A DNA stretch of 64,000 nucleotides from Aestuariivirga litoralis (GCF_003234965.1 NZ_QKVK01000001.1:434001-498000); one strand, 5' to 3'; shown: positions 1 to 9,352, numbered from the stretch's first letter. The notes: generated by a model from the letters alone, not told the origin. Translations and numbers: made by a program.

Positions 1-258
1 GATCTGCTTCGCCGTGAGGGCGGGGATGATGCCGTCCCAGGCGGTGGCGACGACCTCGCACTTCTCCTTCACCTCGGCGCAGATCGCCTCGGCGAAATCG
101 ATCTCCCACCCGACCCACTTGCCGGTCGCGTCCTGCGAGGCGAAGGGCGGATAGGGCTCGGCGGCGATGCCGACCTTCAGGTCGGCCATGGCAGGAGCTG
201 AGGTTGCAAGGAGGGCCGCGACTGCGGCTCCAATGGCAAGGCGGCTGGTCCACATCAT
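1..258 (-). CDS. Amino-acid ABC transporter substrate-binding protein, N-terminal part
   Basis: The 5' end of a gene that runs out of the window on the left; 86 codons are visible. The product starts MMWTSRLAIG, has a signal peptide of about 25 residues ending near APAMA, then the opening strand of a periplasmic solute-binding fold (DLKVGIAAEPYPPF, later GWEIDFAEAIC and AWDGIIPAL). This order is typical of family 3 binding proteins (SBP_bac_3), which deliver polar amino acids or opines to an ABC importer. A GGGAGA ribosome site lies just upstream of the double ATG; the first ATG is taken as start. The rest of the protein and the permease genes lie outside the window, so the ligand cannot be named. 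Confidence 0.85.
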   Translation of the reverse strand, partial: MMWTSRLAIGAAVAALLATSAPAMADLKVGIAAEPYPPFASQDATGKWVGWEIDFAEAICAEVKEKCEVVATAWDGIIPALTAKQI

Positions 259-519
259 GGTCGTTCTCCCGGTGCTGCTGCTGATGTTCCCGTCACGTCG
301 GAAGAAAGCTCCTGAGGGGAAACTTTCTTTCATGAGGGAAACTGCATGAAACCAAGTCTCTCGGCAAGATGGTAAGTTGCTTTCAAGCCAGTCATTCATG
401 CCGTCACGGCAATCGCCGCGCGCAGCGGCGCTTGACCCTGCCACCGCAGCGGCAATAGGTTGGCCTGCGGCAGCGGCGTCGATGGTCTTCGCCCGCGCCC
501 ACAGGCGGCCAGACCCGAC

Positions 520-894
520 GTGACGGACTTCGCCCTTCTGCTTCTTCTCGCCGGCTTCCAGGTGAAGCACGTGCTGGGCGACTATGTGTTCCAGAACGCC
601 TATATCCTCGAGCATCGCCGCATCTGGGGCCATCCCGGCGGCCTGCTGCACGTGGCCATCCACGCCGCGCTGACGCTGCCCCTGCTGGTCGCGGCGGGGG
701 TGCAGGGCGCGCTGTTCCTCGCCATCCTGCTCGGCGAGGCGGTGTTCCACTATCACGTCGACTGGGTGAAGGACGGCTGGATCTACCGCGAGGGCTGGAC
801 CACGCAGGACAAGCAATACTGGTGGCTCACCGGGGCAGACCAGATGCTGCACCAGCTGTCCTATCTCGTCATCGCTGGCGTGATCGCGGCCTAG
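520..894 (+). CDS. DUF3307 family membrane protein
   Basis: A 124-residue hydrophobic protein if the GTG at 520 is used (VTDFALLLLLAGFQVKH). An upstream TTG at 460 in the same frame would add 20 low-complexity residues and is less likely. Conserved-looking features are the opening helix with a short KHVLGDYVFQ segment, GHPGGLLHVAIHAAL, and VFHYHVDWVKDGW followed by a last helix. His/Asp-rich loops between three or four membrane helices match the DUF3307 family, whose function is unknown. The stop codon shares the palindrome CTAG with the stop of the convergent permease gene. A poor sigma-70-like pair (TTGACC at 432-437) lies upstream. Confidence 0.75.
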   Translation: MTDFALLLLLAGFQVKHVLGDYVFQNAYILEHRRIWGHPGGLLHVAIHAALTLPLLVAAGVQGALFLAILLGEAVFHYHVDWVKDGWIYREGWTTQDKQYWWLTGADQMLHQLSYLVIAGVIAA

Positions 895-2636
895 GCGCTG
901 CTGTCGACGCGGAACTGCAGGTAGTCGCCCTGGGTATACTGCAGGTGCTTCAGCTCCTTCGTCACCCCCGCCAGCAGGCGGATCGCCAGGTTCCCGCCAT
1001 CCTCCGCCGGCGGAGCAACTGACGCGGCGGCAACCAGCTCCTCGAGGTTGCGCTCGGAAGGCCCCGTCACCATCTCGACCTCGGCCTCGCCCTTCGTCTC
1101 CTTCAGCCGCACGATCAGCCTGCCCTTGCCCCTGGCGCCCGTCGCCTCGCGCTCCTCGCACAGGAAGATCACCGCCTCCTCGATCGCCAGCATCAGCCGG
1201 TTCTCGGCCGGCCCGTCCCAGCCCACGCGGCGGGCGAAGCGCGCCACGGTCTCGTTGAGGGCGATCACGGCGCGCGGGCTCAGGGGGACGCTCACCCGGT
1301 CCTGCGGCCCCCTGCGCCAGGTGATGATCAGCATCATGATCATGGCGGTGACGCCGCCCACCGTGGTGCCGTTGGAGAAGATGGTCTGCAGCCAGGACGG
1401 CATGATCTCGTTCATCAGCCCGCCCGACTGCGCCGAAAGCCCGATCCAGAAGCTGAGGCACACCGCGAGTCCCACCTCGAAGCCCAGCCCCTCCTCGTTC
1501 ACCAGCCTGATGCCATGGCCGAAGATGATGACGATGAGGATCAGGATATAGGCCCCCACCACCTGGCTCGGGATCGCTGCGACGCCCGCCCCGATCTTGG
1601 GCGAGAAGGCCAGCAGGATGAGGAACAGCCCGCCCCACAGCCCCACCCGGCGCGAGGCGACGCCGGTGATCTCCGACACGGCGAGCGAGGTCGAGAACAC
1701 GGTGTTGGGCACCGTGCCGAGGAGCGCGGCGAAGATCGAGCCCGTGCCATCGGCGTTGATCGCCCCCTGCACCGAGCGGAAGTCGATCGGCCGCTCCTTG
1801 CGGTGCGACATGCGCTGCGCCGAGATGCCGTCGGCATAGGTCTCCATGCAGCCGACGAGGCTCAGCAGCGCGAAGGCCGGAACGAGGCTCCAGAAGCGTG
1901 CATCGAAGCTGAGGTCGAGGCCGGGCCAGCCCTCGCCGGGAATGCCCAGCCACGGTGCCGCCACGACCTTGGAGACATCGAGATGCCCGAACCACGTGGC
2001 AACCAGCGTGCCGAGAGCCACACCGACCAGCGGCGCCCACAGCCGCAGCATGCCCTTGCCGAACAGCAGGATCAGCGTGATCACGGCAAGCGTGACGAGA
2101 AAGACGAGGCCATGCGGCGCGCCGAGCTCCGCCCCCGGCAGCGGCTTCGACAGCATCTTCCACACGACAGGCCCCACGCTCAAGGCCATCAGCATCAGCA
2201 CCGTGCCGCCCACGGCAGGCGTCAGCACTGCGCGCAGCATGGGCAGCCAGCGGGTGAAGGCGAAGGTGGCGAGTGCGCCGACGGCACCCAGCGTCGCCAG
2301 CAGCGGAATGCCGCCCGCCTTGTAGGCCGCCACGGAGACGCCGACGAAAGCCACGTTGGAGCCCACGAACAGCACGTAGCCGCTGCCGATCGGCCCCTTG
2401 CGGAGCAGCTGCAGCCAGGTCGAAACCCCCGCCGCGACGAGTGCGGCGAAAACCATCCAGGACGTATCGGCATCCGACGCCCCGGCCCCGCGCGCGATCA
2501 CCAGCGGCGTCAGCATGATGCCCGCAATGATCAGCAGCACCGTCTGCGCCGCCATGGCAGCGGCCAGTCCCTGCGGCGCCTTCTCGTCCGGCTCATACCG
2601 AATGTGATGCGCCGCCGCGCTGTCTTCGCCTGCCAT
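891..2636 (-). CDS. NCS2 (xanthine/uracil-type) permease with C-terminal ATPase-like domain
   Basis: Start chosen at the ATG giving MAGEDSAAAHHIRYEPDEKA (581 residues), preceded by a GGGGGG run; a longer reading frame upstream has no family signal. Residues about 25-450 are a nucleobase:cation symporter-2 transporter with many membrane helices, for example QTVLLIIAGIMLTPLVIARG, GSGYVLFVGSN and the VGCMETYADGISA / GTVPNTVFSTS region that forms the substrate and helix-reentrant segments in NCS2 proteins. It should import purines or uracil with protons or sodium. After the last helix (IMMLIITWRRGP) comes a soluble domain of about 120 residues with NRLMLAIEEAVIFL and GGNLAIRLLAGVTKELKH, which resembles the N-box and G-box areas of RsbW-type HATPase folds but lacks the usual asparagine. 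The substrate is not determined. Confidence 0.88.
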   Translation of the reverse strand: MAGEDSAAAHHIRYEPDEKAPQGLAAAMAAQTVLLIIAGIMLTPLVIARGAGASDADTSWMVFAALVAAGVSTWLQLLRKGPIGSGYVLFVGSNVAFVGVSVAAYKAGGIPLLATLGAVGALATFAFTRWLPMLRAVLTPAVGGTVLMLMALSVGPVVWKMLSKPLPGAELGAPHGLVFLVTLAVITLILLFGKGMLRLWAPLVGVALGTLVATWFGHLDVSKVVAAPWLGIPGEGWPGLDLSFDARFWSLVPAFALLSLVGCMETYADGISAQRMSHRKERPIDFRSVQGAINADGTGSIFAALLGTVPNTVFSTSLAVSEITGVASRRVGLWGGLFLILLAFSPKIGAGVAAIPSQVVGAYILILIVIIFGHGIRLVNEEGLGFEVGLAVCLSFWIGLSAQSGGLMNEIMPSWLQTIFSNGTTVGGVTAMIMMLIITWRRGPQDRVSVPLSPRAVIALNETVARFARRVGWDGPAENRLMLAIEEAVIFLCEEREATGARGKGRLIVRLKETKGEAEVEMVTGPSERNLEELVAAASVAPPAEDGGNLAIRLLAGVTKELKHLQYTQGDYLQFRVDSSA

Positions 2637-2801
2637 CGTGCCCCCCGGTAAATGCCCCGCGCCCCTTATGGCAAGCCGCCGCGGCTCTTTCAATCCGCCA
2701 TGGCATTGCAATCCCATCACAGAGCTCGGCACTTGTTTTCACCTCCCCCGGGCTCAGGGGCCTAACTGCCTTTGCCGAGACTCCGCACGCCACCCTCAAT
2801 T

Positions 2802-2888
2802 CCGTCATCCCGGCGCAGGCCGGGATCCCGCTTCCTGTCAGCGCGGGAACCGTCCAAAGCGGGACCCCGGCCTGCGCCGGGGTGACGG
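2802..2888. repeat. Palindromic intergenic element (copy 1)
   Basis: Two 32-nt arms, 2802-2833 and 2857-2888, are inverted copies with 30 of 32 positions complementary by my count. Each arm itself contains CCGGCGCAGGCCGG. It lies between the permease and putA, both on the minus strand. The same style of element (GGCCGGG/CCCGGCC cores closed by TCA..TGA ends) recurs at 23467, 39589 and 54275, always between genes, so this is a dispersed repeat family rather than a single terminator. Confidence 0.85.
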
Positions 2889-2923
2889 GACTGGGGGAGT
2901 AAGGTAGGCGAGAAACGTCACCC

Positions 2924-5900
2924 TCACCCGATGGTCATCAAGCTCGCATTGCCGCCCGCCGCGGCGGTGTTGATCGAGGTGCTCACCTCTTCCACCAGCC
3001 AGTTGAGGCAATAGGCGCCCGCATCGGCTGCGAGTGCCTCGGTGCTTGCCGCCTGCACCAGCACCAGCGGGCCGTGGAGCTTCGCGATCCGCGCCGTCAC
3101 TGCGCGCACGCGTGCCGCATCGCCCTCGACCAGCGCGCCGGCGTAGGGGCCGTCCTTCTCCCAGTCGCTGCTCCACGACACGCGCGCCGCGACGCTTGCC
3201 GGCAGGGACGCGAGTGACAGCCCGCTCGCCTGGTCCACCACCACCGCGTTGCCCGTGGCCAGCGCCGCCGCCATCTGGCGGTTGAGGCCCTTCGCCGTCT
3301 GCGGCACCAGCAACACGCGCCCGCGCGGGTGCAGCGAATAGACGTTGCGCTCGCCCACCGGCCCCGGCAGTTCCTTCACCAGTCCGAGGGCGGAGAGTGC
3401 GCCCAGCTCGCGCGCCGCGTCGGCATCGTCATTGTGCCCGCGCTGGCCCAGCCACGTCGCGAAGTCGCGGAGCGCCGGGTCCGTCGTCGCCGAACTCACC
3501 TGCGGCGGCACCGGCGGCTTCTGCACCAGCCGCCCGATATAGAGCGGGCCTCCTGCCTTGGGGCCCGTCCCCGAAAGCCCGCGCCCGCCGAAGGGCTGCA
3601 CGCCGACGACGGCGCCGATGATGTTGCGGTTCACATAGAGGTTCCCCGCCTTCACCCGCTCGGTGACGCTCAGGATCGTCTCGTCGAGCCTGGTGTGCAG
3701 CCCGAAGGTCAGGCCATAGCCCGTGGCGTTGATCTGGTCGATCAGCTGGTCCATGTCCTCGCGCTTCCAGCGCAGCACATGCAAAACCGGCCCGAACACC
3801 TCGCGCGTCAGCTGCCCGATGTCATCGATCTCGATGATGGTGGGCGGCACGAAGGTGCCGTGTTCCGCCTCGCGCGGCAGCGCCAGCTGCTCCACCTTGT
3901 GCCCGCCCGCGCGCATCGCCGCGATGTGGCGCTCGATGGTGGCCTTGGCCTCGGCCGTGATCACCGGGCCGATGTCGACCGACAGCTTGTCCGTGCGCCC
4001 CAGCGACAGTTCGGCGAGTGCCCCCTTCAACATGGCCAGCGTGCGTTCGGCGATGTCTTCCTGCAGGCACAGCACGCGCAGCGCCGAGCAGCGCTGGCCC
4101 GCACTGTCGAAGGCCGATGCGATCACATCCGCCACCACCTGCTCGGCCAGAGCGGAGGAGTCGACGATCATCGCATTCTGCCCGCCCGTCTCGGCCACCA
4201 GCGGAATGGGCCGTCCGTGGGCGGACAGCCGCTCCGCCAGCTGCGCCTGGATCAGCCGCGCCACTTCGGTGGAGCCGGTGAACATCACCCCCGCCGTCTG
4301 CGGTGCCGCCACCAGCGCCGCGCCCAGCCGCCCGTCACCCGGCGTGAACTGCAGCGCGCCGCGAGGCACGCCCGCCTCGTGCAGAATCCTGACGCTCTCC
4401 TGCGCGATCAGCGGCGTCTCCTCCGCCGGCTTGGCGATCACTGCATTGCCCGCCACCAGCGCCGCCGCCACCTGGCCCGTGAAGATCGCCAGCGGGAAGT
4501 TCCACGGGCTGATGCAGACGACGGCCCCCAGCGCCTTGTGCGACGGCCCCAGCGTCTTCTTCGCCTGCTCGGCATAATAGCGCAGGAAGTCGACTGCCTC
4601 GCGCACCTCGCCCACCGCATTGGCCGCGGTCTTGCCCGCCTCGCGCATGGCAATGCCCATCAGCACGTCCATGCGCGCCTCCATGAGGTCCGCCGCGCGC
4701 TCGAGGCAGGCCGCGCGCTCCGCGGGGGCCATGCCGCCCCACTGTCCTGCTGCCTCATGCGCCATGTGAACGACGCGCGCTGCATCCTGCGCCGAAAGCT
4801 CCGTCACGCGCCCCACGCGGTCGCCATGGTCCGCCGGGTTCAGCACATCGCGCGTCTCACCCTGTTCCGCACCGTCACCGAGCAGCGGCTTCGCATGCCA
4901 GAAGGTCGCGGCCGTCTCCTTCAGCACCTTGCCCAGTTCGGCCAGCACCGTCTCGCTGGCGAGGTCCAGCCCGCGCGAATTCACGCGGTCCTTGCCGAAC
5001 AGGTCTGCCGGAAGGTCGATCTGGTCATGCGGCGTTCCCACCACCGGCATGGCGCTCACCACGTCGACGGGATCGGCGATCAGGTCATCGACCGATACGT
5101 TTGGGTCCGAGATGCGGTTGACGAAGGACGAGTTGGCGCCATTCTCGAGAAGCCGCCGCACCAGATAGGCCAGCAGCGTCTCATGCGTGCCGACGGGCGC
5201 ATAGATGCGGCAGGGCCGGTCCAGCTTGTCGGGCCCCACCACCTCGTCATAGAGCGGCTCGCCCATGCCGTGGAGGCACTGGAACTCATATTCGCCGACA
5301 CTGAAGCGCGGGCCGGCAAGCGTATAGATCGCGGCCAGTGTCTGCGCATTGTGCGTGGCAAATTGCGGGAACACATGCGCCCGCGCGTCGAGCAGCTTCC
5401 GCGCACAGGCAAGGTAGCTCACATCCGTGTGCACCTTGCGGGTGAAGACGGGGAAGCCGTCGAGCCCGTCCAGCTGTGCGCGCTTGATCTCCGCATCCCA
5501 ATAGGCGCCCTTCACCAGCCGCACCATGATGCGCCGATTGGAACGCTTCGCGAGATCGATGACGAAGTCGATCACATAGGGGCAGCGCTTGCCATAGGCC
5601 TGGATCACGAAGCCGAGCCCGTTCCACGCTGCCAGCTCCGCATCGTGGCTCAGCGACTCCAGCAGGTCGAGCGACAGTTCGAGGCGGTCCGCCTCCTCGG
5701 CATCGATGTTGAGGCCGATGTCGTAATGCCTGGCGAGCTTCGCCAGCTGCTTCACCTTGGGCAGCAGCTCCTGCATCACCCGCGCGGCCTTCTGCCGCGA
5801 ATAGCGCGGATGCAGCGCCGAGAGCTTGATCGAGATGCCGGGGCCCTCATAGACGCCCCTGCCCGCCGCCGCCTCGCCGATCGCATGGATCGCGTTCTCG

Positions 5901-6589
5901 TAGTCACGGTAATAGCGCGCCGCATCGGCAGACGTCGTCGCCGCCTCGCCCAGCATGTCGTAGCTGTAGCGGAAGCCGCGCGCCTCCAGCGGCTTCGCGC
6001 GCTTCAGCGCCTCGCCGATGGTCTCGCCGGTCACGAACTGCTCGCCCATCATGCGCATCGCCATGTCGACGCCGCGGCGGATCACCGGCTCGCCGGCGCG
6101 CGCGATGAGGCGCGAGAGTGCGGCACCGAGGCTGCCGTCGCTCACCGTCGAGGTCAGCTTACCGGTGACCACCAGCCCCCAGGTCGCGGCATTGACGAAC
6201 AGCGACTTCGTTCCGCCCAGGTGGCTCTTCCAGTCGCCCTCCGCGATCTTGTCGCGGATCAGCGCATCGCGGGTCTCGGCATCGGGAATGCGCAGCAGCG
6301 CTTCCGCGAGGCACATCAGCGCGATGCCCTCCTGGCTCGACAGCGAATATTCGTGGACGAGGCCCTGAACGCCCGTGCCCTTGTGCTTGGCCCTCAGCGC
6401 CTCGATCAGCTGGCGCGCGGTGGCCGCCGTCTCCCGCTTCTGTTCCGGGCTCATCCGCGCCATCGCCACCAGCGGCGGCAGGCATTGCGGCTCGGGCGTA
6501 CGGCAATGCGCGGTGATCATCCGGCGCAGCGCATCCTGCGGGCGGATGGGCGGGGCGAAGTCGGCGAACAGCGGTTGCGCGTGCGTCAT
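2924..6589 (-). CDS. putA: Bifunctional proline dehydrogenase / pyrroline-5-carboxylate dehydrogenase
   Basis: A 1221-residue PutA that oxidises proline to glutamate in two steps at the membrane. Residues about 75-480 form the FAD proline dehydrogenase barrel (GISIKLSALHPRY, GYRYS-like helices, MVRLVKGAYWDAEIKRAQ). Residues about 510-1010 form the NAD aldehyde dehydrogenase, with catalytic glutamate 800 (ETGGQNA) and cysteine 834 (GQRCSAL). The last 200 residues are the extra aldehyde-dehydrogenase-like domain of long PutA proteins. There is no N-terminal ribbon-helix-helix DNA-binding domain as in E. coli, so the enzyme does not repress itself; the divergent Lrp-type gene is the likely regulator. 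Start ATG 6587-6589 (MTHAQPLFAD) is preferred over an upstream in-frame ATG because GGAG lies at suitable distance. Confidence 0.97.
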   Translation of the reverse strand: MTHAQPLFADFAPPIRPQDALRRMITAHCRTPEPQCLPPLVAMARMSPEQKRETAATARQLIEALRAKHKGTGVQGLVHEYSLSSQEGIALMCLAEALLRIPDAETRDALIRDKIAEGDWKSHLGGTKSLFVNAATWGLVVTGKLTSTVSDGSLGAALSRLIARAGEPVIRRGVDMAMRMMGEQFVTGETIGEALKRAKPLEARGFRYSYDMLGEAATTSADAARYYRDYENAIHAIGEAAAGRGVYEGPGISIKLSALHPRYSRQKAARVMQELLPKVKQLAKLARHYDIGLNIDAEEADRLELSLDLLESLSHDAELAAWNGLGFVIQAYGKRCPYVIDFVIDLAKRSNRRIMVRLVKGAYWDAEIKRAQLDGLDGFPVFTRKVHTDVSYLACARKLLDARAHVFPQFATHNAQTLAAIYTLAGPRFSVGEYEFQCLHGMGEPLYDEVVGPDKLDRPCRIYAPVGTHETLLAYLVRRLLENGANSSFVNRISDPNVSVDDLIADPVDVVSAMPVVGTPHDQIDLPADLFGKDRVNSRGLDLASETVLAELGKVLKETAATFWHAKPLLGDGAEQGETRDVLNPADHGDRVGRVTELSAQDAARVVHMAHEAAGQWGGMAPAERAACLERAADLMEARMDVLMGIAMREAGKTAANAVGEVREAVDFLRYYAEQAKKTLGPSHKALGAVVCISPWNFPLAIFTGQVAAALVAGNAVIAKPAEETPLIAQESVRILHEAGVPRGALQFTPGDGRLGAALVAAPQTAGVMFTGSTEVARLIQAQLAERLSAHGRPIPLVAETGGQNAMIVDSSALAEQVVADVIASAFDSAGQRCSALRVLCLQEDIAERTLAMLKGALAELSLGRTDKLSVDIGPVITAEAKATIERHIAAMRAGGHKVEQLALPREAEHGTFVPPTIIEIDDIGQLTREVFGPVLHVLRWKREDMDQLIDQINATGYGLTFGLHTRLDETILSVTERVKAGNLYVNRNIIGAVVGVQPFGGRGLSGTGPKAGGPLYIGRLVQKPPVPPQVSSATTDPALRDFATWLGQRGHNDDADAARELGALSALGLVKELPGPVGERNVYSLHPRGRVLLVPQTAKGLNRQMAAALATGNAVVVDQASGLSLASLPASVAARVSWSSDWEKDGPYAGALVEGDAARVRAVTARIAKLHGPLVLVQAASTEALAADAGAYCLNWLVEEVSTSINTAAAGGNASLMTIG

Positions 6590-6609
6590 CGGTCGGGCTC
6601 TCCGGAGGG

Positions 6610-6675
6610 GGTGAACGCACCATATCACCGGCTTGCAAACCGGATTCACCTATTTCAAACTGGATACTTGGTGAA
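6610..6675. promoter_or_regulatory. Candidate operator region between putA and its Lrp-type regulator
   Basis: The 117-bp divergent gap holds three copies of one hexamer in alternating orientation: GGTGAA at 6610-6615, TTCACC at 6645-6650 and GGTGAA at 6670-6675. The last two form an inverted repeat with a 19-nt spacer ending about 30 nt before the regulator's start codon. A smaller dyad, CCGGCTTGCAAACCGG, lies between the first two. Lrp/AsnC proteins bind as dimers to degenerate dyads in such gaps; assignment of these hexamers as the site is inference. Confidence 0.45.
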
Positions 6676-6706
6676 ATTCCCGATTTTGGACGCCTCTGGA
6701 GGCAAA

Positions 6707-7204
6707 ATGCCCACTGAACAGCATATCGGCAGCGATCTTGACCAGTTCGACCGCCGCATCCTCGAGGCGCTGGCCGAGGACGGCCGCATGTCCATCACCG
6801 ACCTCGCCAAACGGGTCGGCCTCTCCAACACCCCCTGCCAGCTCCGCCTCAGGCGCCTCCTCGCCGAGGGCTACATCGAGGGCTTCAAGGCGGTGCTGAA
6901 CCCGGTGCGCATGGGGCTCGACCATGTGGCCTTCGCCGAGGTCAAGCTCACCAACACCCATGAGGATGCCCTCAGGGCCTTCAACGAGGCGGTGAAGAAG
7001 ATCCCCGAGGTGGAGGAGTGCCACATGATCGCCGGCCGCTTCGACTATCTGCTCAAGATCCGGACGCGCGACATCCGGCGCTATCGCCACGTCCTCGGCG
7101 AACGCATCTCGGAGCTGCCCTTCGTGGCGAGCACCTCCACCAACGTCGCCATGGAGACGGTCAAGGACACCTGGAGTGCATCGTCCCGCAACACGAGTCG
7201 GTAG
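6707..7204 (+). CDS. Lrp/AsnC family transcriptional regulator (PutR-like)
   Basis: A 165-residue regulator starting MPTEQHIGSDLDQFDRRILE, with ribosome site CTGGAGG just upstream of ATG 6707. Residues about 12-60 are the AsnC-type winged helix (EDGRMSITDLAKRVGLSN, then CQLRLRRLLAEGYI), and residues about 70-150 are the RAM ligand-binding domain (VEECHMIAGRFDYLLKI). It faces putA across a 117-bp gap. In alphaproteobacteria the putA activator PutR is an Lrp relative divergently transcribed from putA and responds to proline, and position and family both fit here. The much longer open frame running into it from inside putA is a shadow of putA codon usage. Confidence 0.92.
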   Translation: MPTEQHIGSDLDQFDRRILEALAEDGRMSITDLAKRVGLSNTPCQLRLRRLLAEGYIEGFKAVLNPVRMGLDHVAFAEVKLTNTHEDALRAFNEAVKKIPEVEECHMIAGRFDYLLKIRTRDIRRYRHVLGERISELPFVASTSTNVAMETVKDTWSASSRNTSR

Positions 7205-7275
7205 CATCCCTTGCGCAACCGCCGTGCAACGGCGGCAACGCAAAATGCAACAGACAGCAACGTTGTGAGCGACGA

Positions 7276-9276
7276 TCAGGGCGCCTTGGGCAGGCCGATT
7301 CCAGGTGCCACCGGGGCCGCCATGCCGACGAAGATCACCATGCCGTCGCCACCCGGGTTGAGCAGCAGGTCATTGGCGCCGGACGGCTTCCAGTTGTTGG
7401 TCACCCACACGTTGCCGGCCATGTCGACCTGCGTTGCGGTGGCCCGCATCAGCGGCTTGTAGCTCTTCACTTTTAGCGGTGAATACAAGGGCTTGCCGCT
7501 CGCCAGCAACACCTGGTCACCGCCCGAGGGCAGGGTCCAGCCGGTGTTGTCGGGCGAGATGTTGTCGCCCGTCGTCTTGCCCTCCGGGCAATGGGCCGTG
7601 TTGGTGCCGCACAGCTGCGTCAGCCGGTATTTGAGCGGCAACTGCTGCTCCAGCCCGAAATTCGCCACCCAGACATTGTCCCGCGCGTCGACCGACAGCC
7701 CCCACGGCCCGTTGATCGACCCGCCACCATCGAAGGATCCCTTGGGATTGAGTTCTGAATCAAAGAGATAGACAAGGGACTGAGCGCCTGCCGTGGCCCA
7801 CACGTGTCCCGTCGTGTCCAGCCCGATGCCCTTCGGGTTGGCATCGGACCCGATCGGCGCCGTCGCCACCTTGGTGATGCCATCCGCGGCGTAGGTGAAC
7901 TTGGAGAGATAGGACGTCCCGGTGTAGCTGACGTAAGCTGCTCCATCGTCATCGACGAGAATGTGAAAAGGCTCGGTGTTACTATCTGAAAAGGCTGGGT
8001 AATCCGTGAACGGATTGCCGCCCGGGAAGACCTGGACGCGGTTGTTGCCATAGCTCGCCATCCAGATGTTGCCATCCTGGTCGGATGTCGTTCCCTGCAC
8101 CTTGTAGAGGGTCGACACATAGCCGTTGGGAGCTGGCGACAAGGCCTTGCCATCGCTGGAGAATTTCGAAACGGACCCAACGGGGTTCACGCCGCCCCAG
8201 CCGAAGTTGCCAGCCCAGATATTGCCCGAGGGATCGCGCGTGATGCCGAAGCCCTGCCCCAGCACGCCGCCGCCTGACAGCGGCGACTTCGGCGTCCCGC
8301 CCTTGCCGTCTGCCGGTGAGCCGTCAGGCTTCAGCACGGCAAAGCACTGGGCCGAAATGGTCGTCCCCGCTACCACATTGTTGGTGATCCAGGCATAGCC
8401 GCGGTCGTCGAACACCAGGTTGCCGGTGCCGGCAAAGGGGCAGCTTTCCTTGCCTTTTCCAGCACTTGTACGGTTTACCTTCACTGCCACCGTAAACGCG
8501 TCGAGCCGCATCAGCTCGTCTGGCGCATCCGGACCCTGGCTTGCCATGAGGGCAGGCTTGAACGGCTGCACATTGTTCCCGAGGGCAAAGATCTCATGCA
8601 CCCTGTTGGACGGGTTGCGAGCGATCGCAATCGCCGCCTCGAGCGTGGTGGTGCCCCCCGCCGCTGCGAACAGCGGCGCGCAATTGTTTGCACTGCGAAC
8701 ACAGCCCGCCAGCACGTTGGACAGCGTAGCCATCAGCCGCCGGGCATTGGTTTCATCGGCATTGGGCGAGCGGCGCAGCACGTCGGAAACCTCGCCGCGG
8801 TCCGGGGCGGCAAGATTGCGGAACATGCCCCCCGCCACCTGCAGCGGCAGCGGCTTTCCGGATATTTCTTTGTTTTCAATGAATTGCGCCAGGGCATAGG
8901 CCGCGGCCACCGTTGTCATCTCATTGACGCGCACATGCGGCCGGTCGCCCGCCGCCATCACCGTCATCAATTCCGTGCTGCCCGTGGAAGCAACGGCATA
9001 GCGGATTTCGGCGGCGCCCTGCTTTGGCAGCCGGGCCGAAAACTGGCCGCGGGCATCGCTCACCGTTTCCGCCAGCAGCTGCGGCGCGCCGACCTCGGCG
9101 CGGTAGATGAAGACCTTTGCACCCCGCACCGGCTTGGCACCTCTTGCCGGCCCGGACGTGACCACGCCCATCAGGCGCGTGGAACAGGCATTCTCGTTGC
9201 AGACGCCGGCCGGGACGGGTCCTGCCATAATGGTGGTCAGGACAGCCGCCGCGGCGACGGGCATAAACATTTTCAT
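7276..9276 (-). CDS. Secreted NHL/SMP-30-type beta-propeller protein
   Basis: A 666-residue protein with signal peptide (MKMFMPVAAAAVL to about residue 24) and GGAGG ribosome site. Residues about 25-120 resemble a carboxypeptidase-regulatory-like beta sandwich (AKVFIYRAE, SDARGQFSARLP). From about residue 290 there are six or seven repeats with an Asp-x-x-Gly-x-hydrophobic-Trp pattern (DPSGNIWAGNFG, DQDGNIWMASYGNN, DTTGHVWATAG, DARDNVWVANFG, DMAGNVWVTNN), which is how NHL and Vgb/SMP-30 propellers look. Four cysteines in the first 40 residues and in CVRSANNC and CGTNTAHC suggest disulfides in the periplasm. Whether it is a lactonase, a binding protein or structural cannot be told. It sits downstream of a small orphan gene on the same strand. 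Confidence 0.75.
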   Translation of the reverse strand: MKMFMPVAAAAVLTTIMAGPVPAGVCNENACSTRLMGVVTSGPARGAKPVRGAKVFIYRAEVGAPQLLAETVSDARGQFSARLPKQGAAEIRYAVASTGSTELMTVMAAGDRPHVRVNEMTTVAAAYALAQFIENKEISGKPLPLQVAGGMFRNLAAPDRGEVSDVLRRSPNADETNARRLMATLSNVLAGCVRSANNCAPLFAAAGGTTTLEAAIAIARNPSNRVHEIFALGNNVQPFKPALMASQGPDAPDELMRLDAFTVAVKVNRTSAGKGKESCPFAGTGNLVFDDRGYAWITNNVVAGTTISAQCFAVLKPDGSPADGKGGTPKSPLSGGGVLGQGFGITRDPSGNIWAGNFGWGGVNPVGSVSKFSSDGKALSPAPNGYVSTLYKVQGTTSDQDGNIWMASYGNNRVQVFPGGNPFTDYPAFSDSNTEPFHILVDDDGAAYVSYTGTSYLSKFTYAADGITKVATAPIGSDANPKGIGLDTTGHVWATAGAQSLVYLFDSELNPKGSFDGGGSINGPWGLSVDARDNVWVANFGLEQQLPLKYRLTQLCGTNTAHCPEGKTTGDNISPDNTGWTLPSGGDQVLLASGKPLYSPLKVKSYKPLMRATATQVDMAGNVWVTNNWKPSGANDLLLNPGGDGMVIFVGMAAPVAPGIGLPKAP

Positions 9277-9352
9277 CGTGAAACCTCCGGCAGAACCTCG
9301 GCGTGGTTTACGCCCCGGGGAACGCGCTTTCCATTGTCAGAAACAGCAATTT

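Noticed and set aside
3329-7204. A 1291-codon open frame on the plus strand opposite putA
   Set aside because: It mirrors putA codon positions in a GC-rich gene; only its last 165 codons (the Lrp regulator) show a family and a ribosome site.
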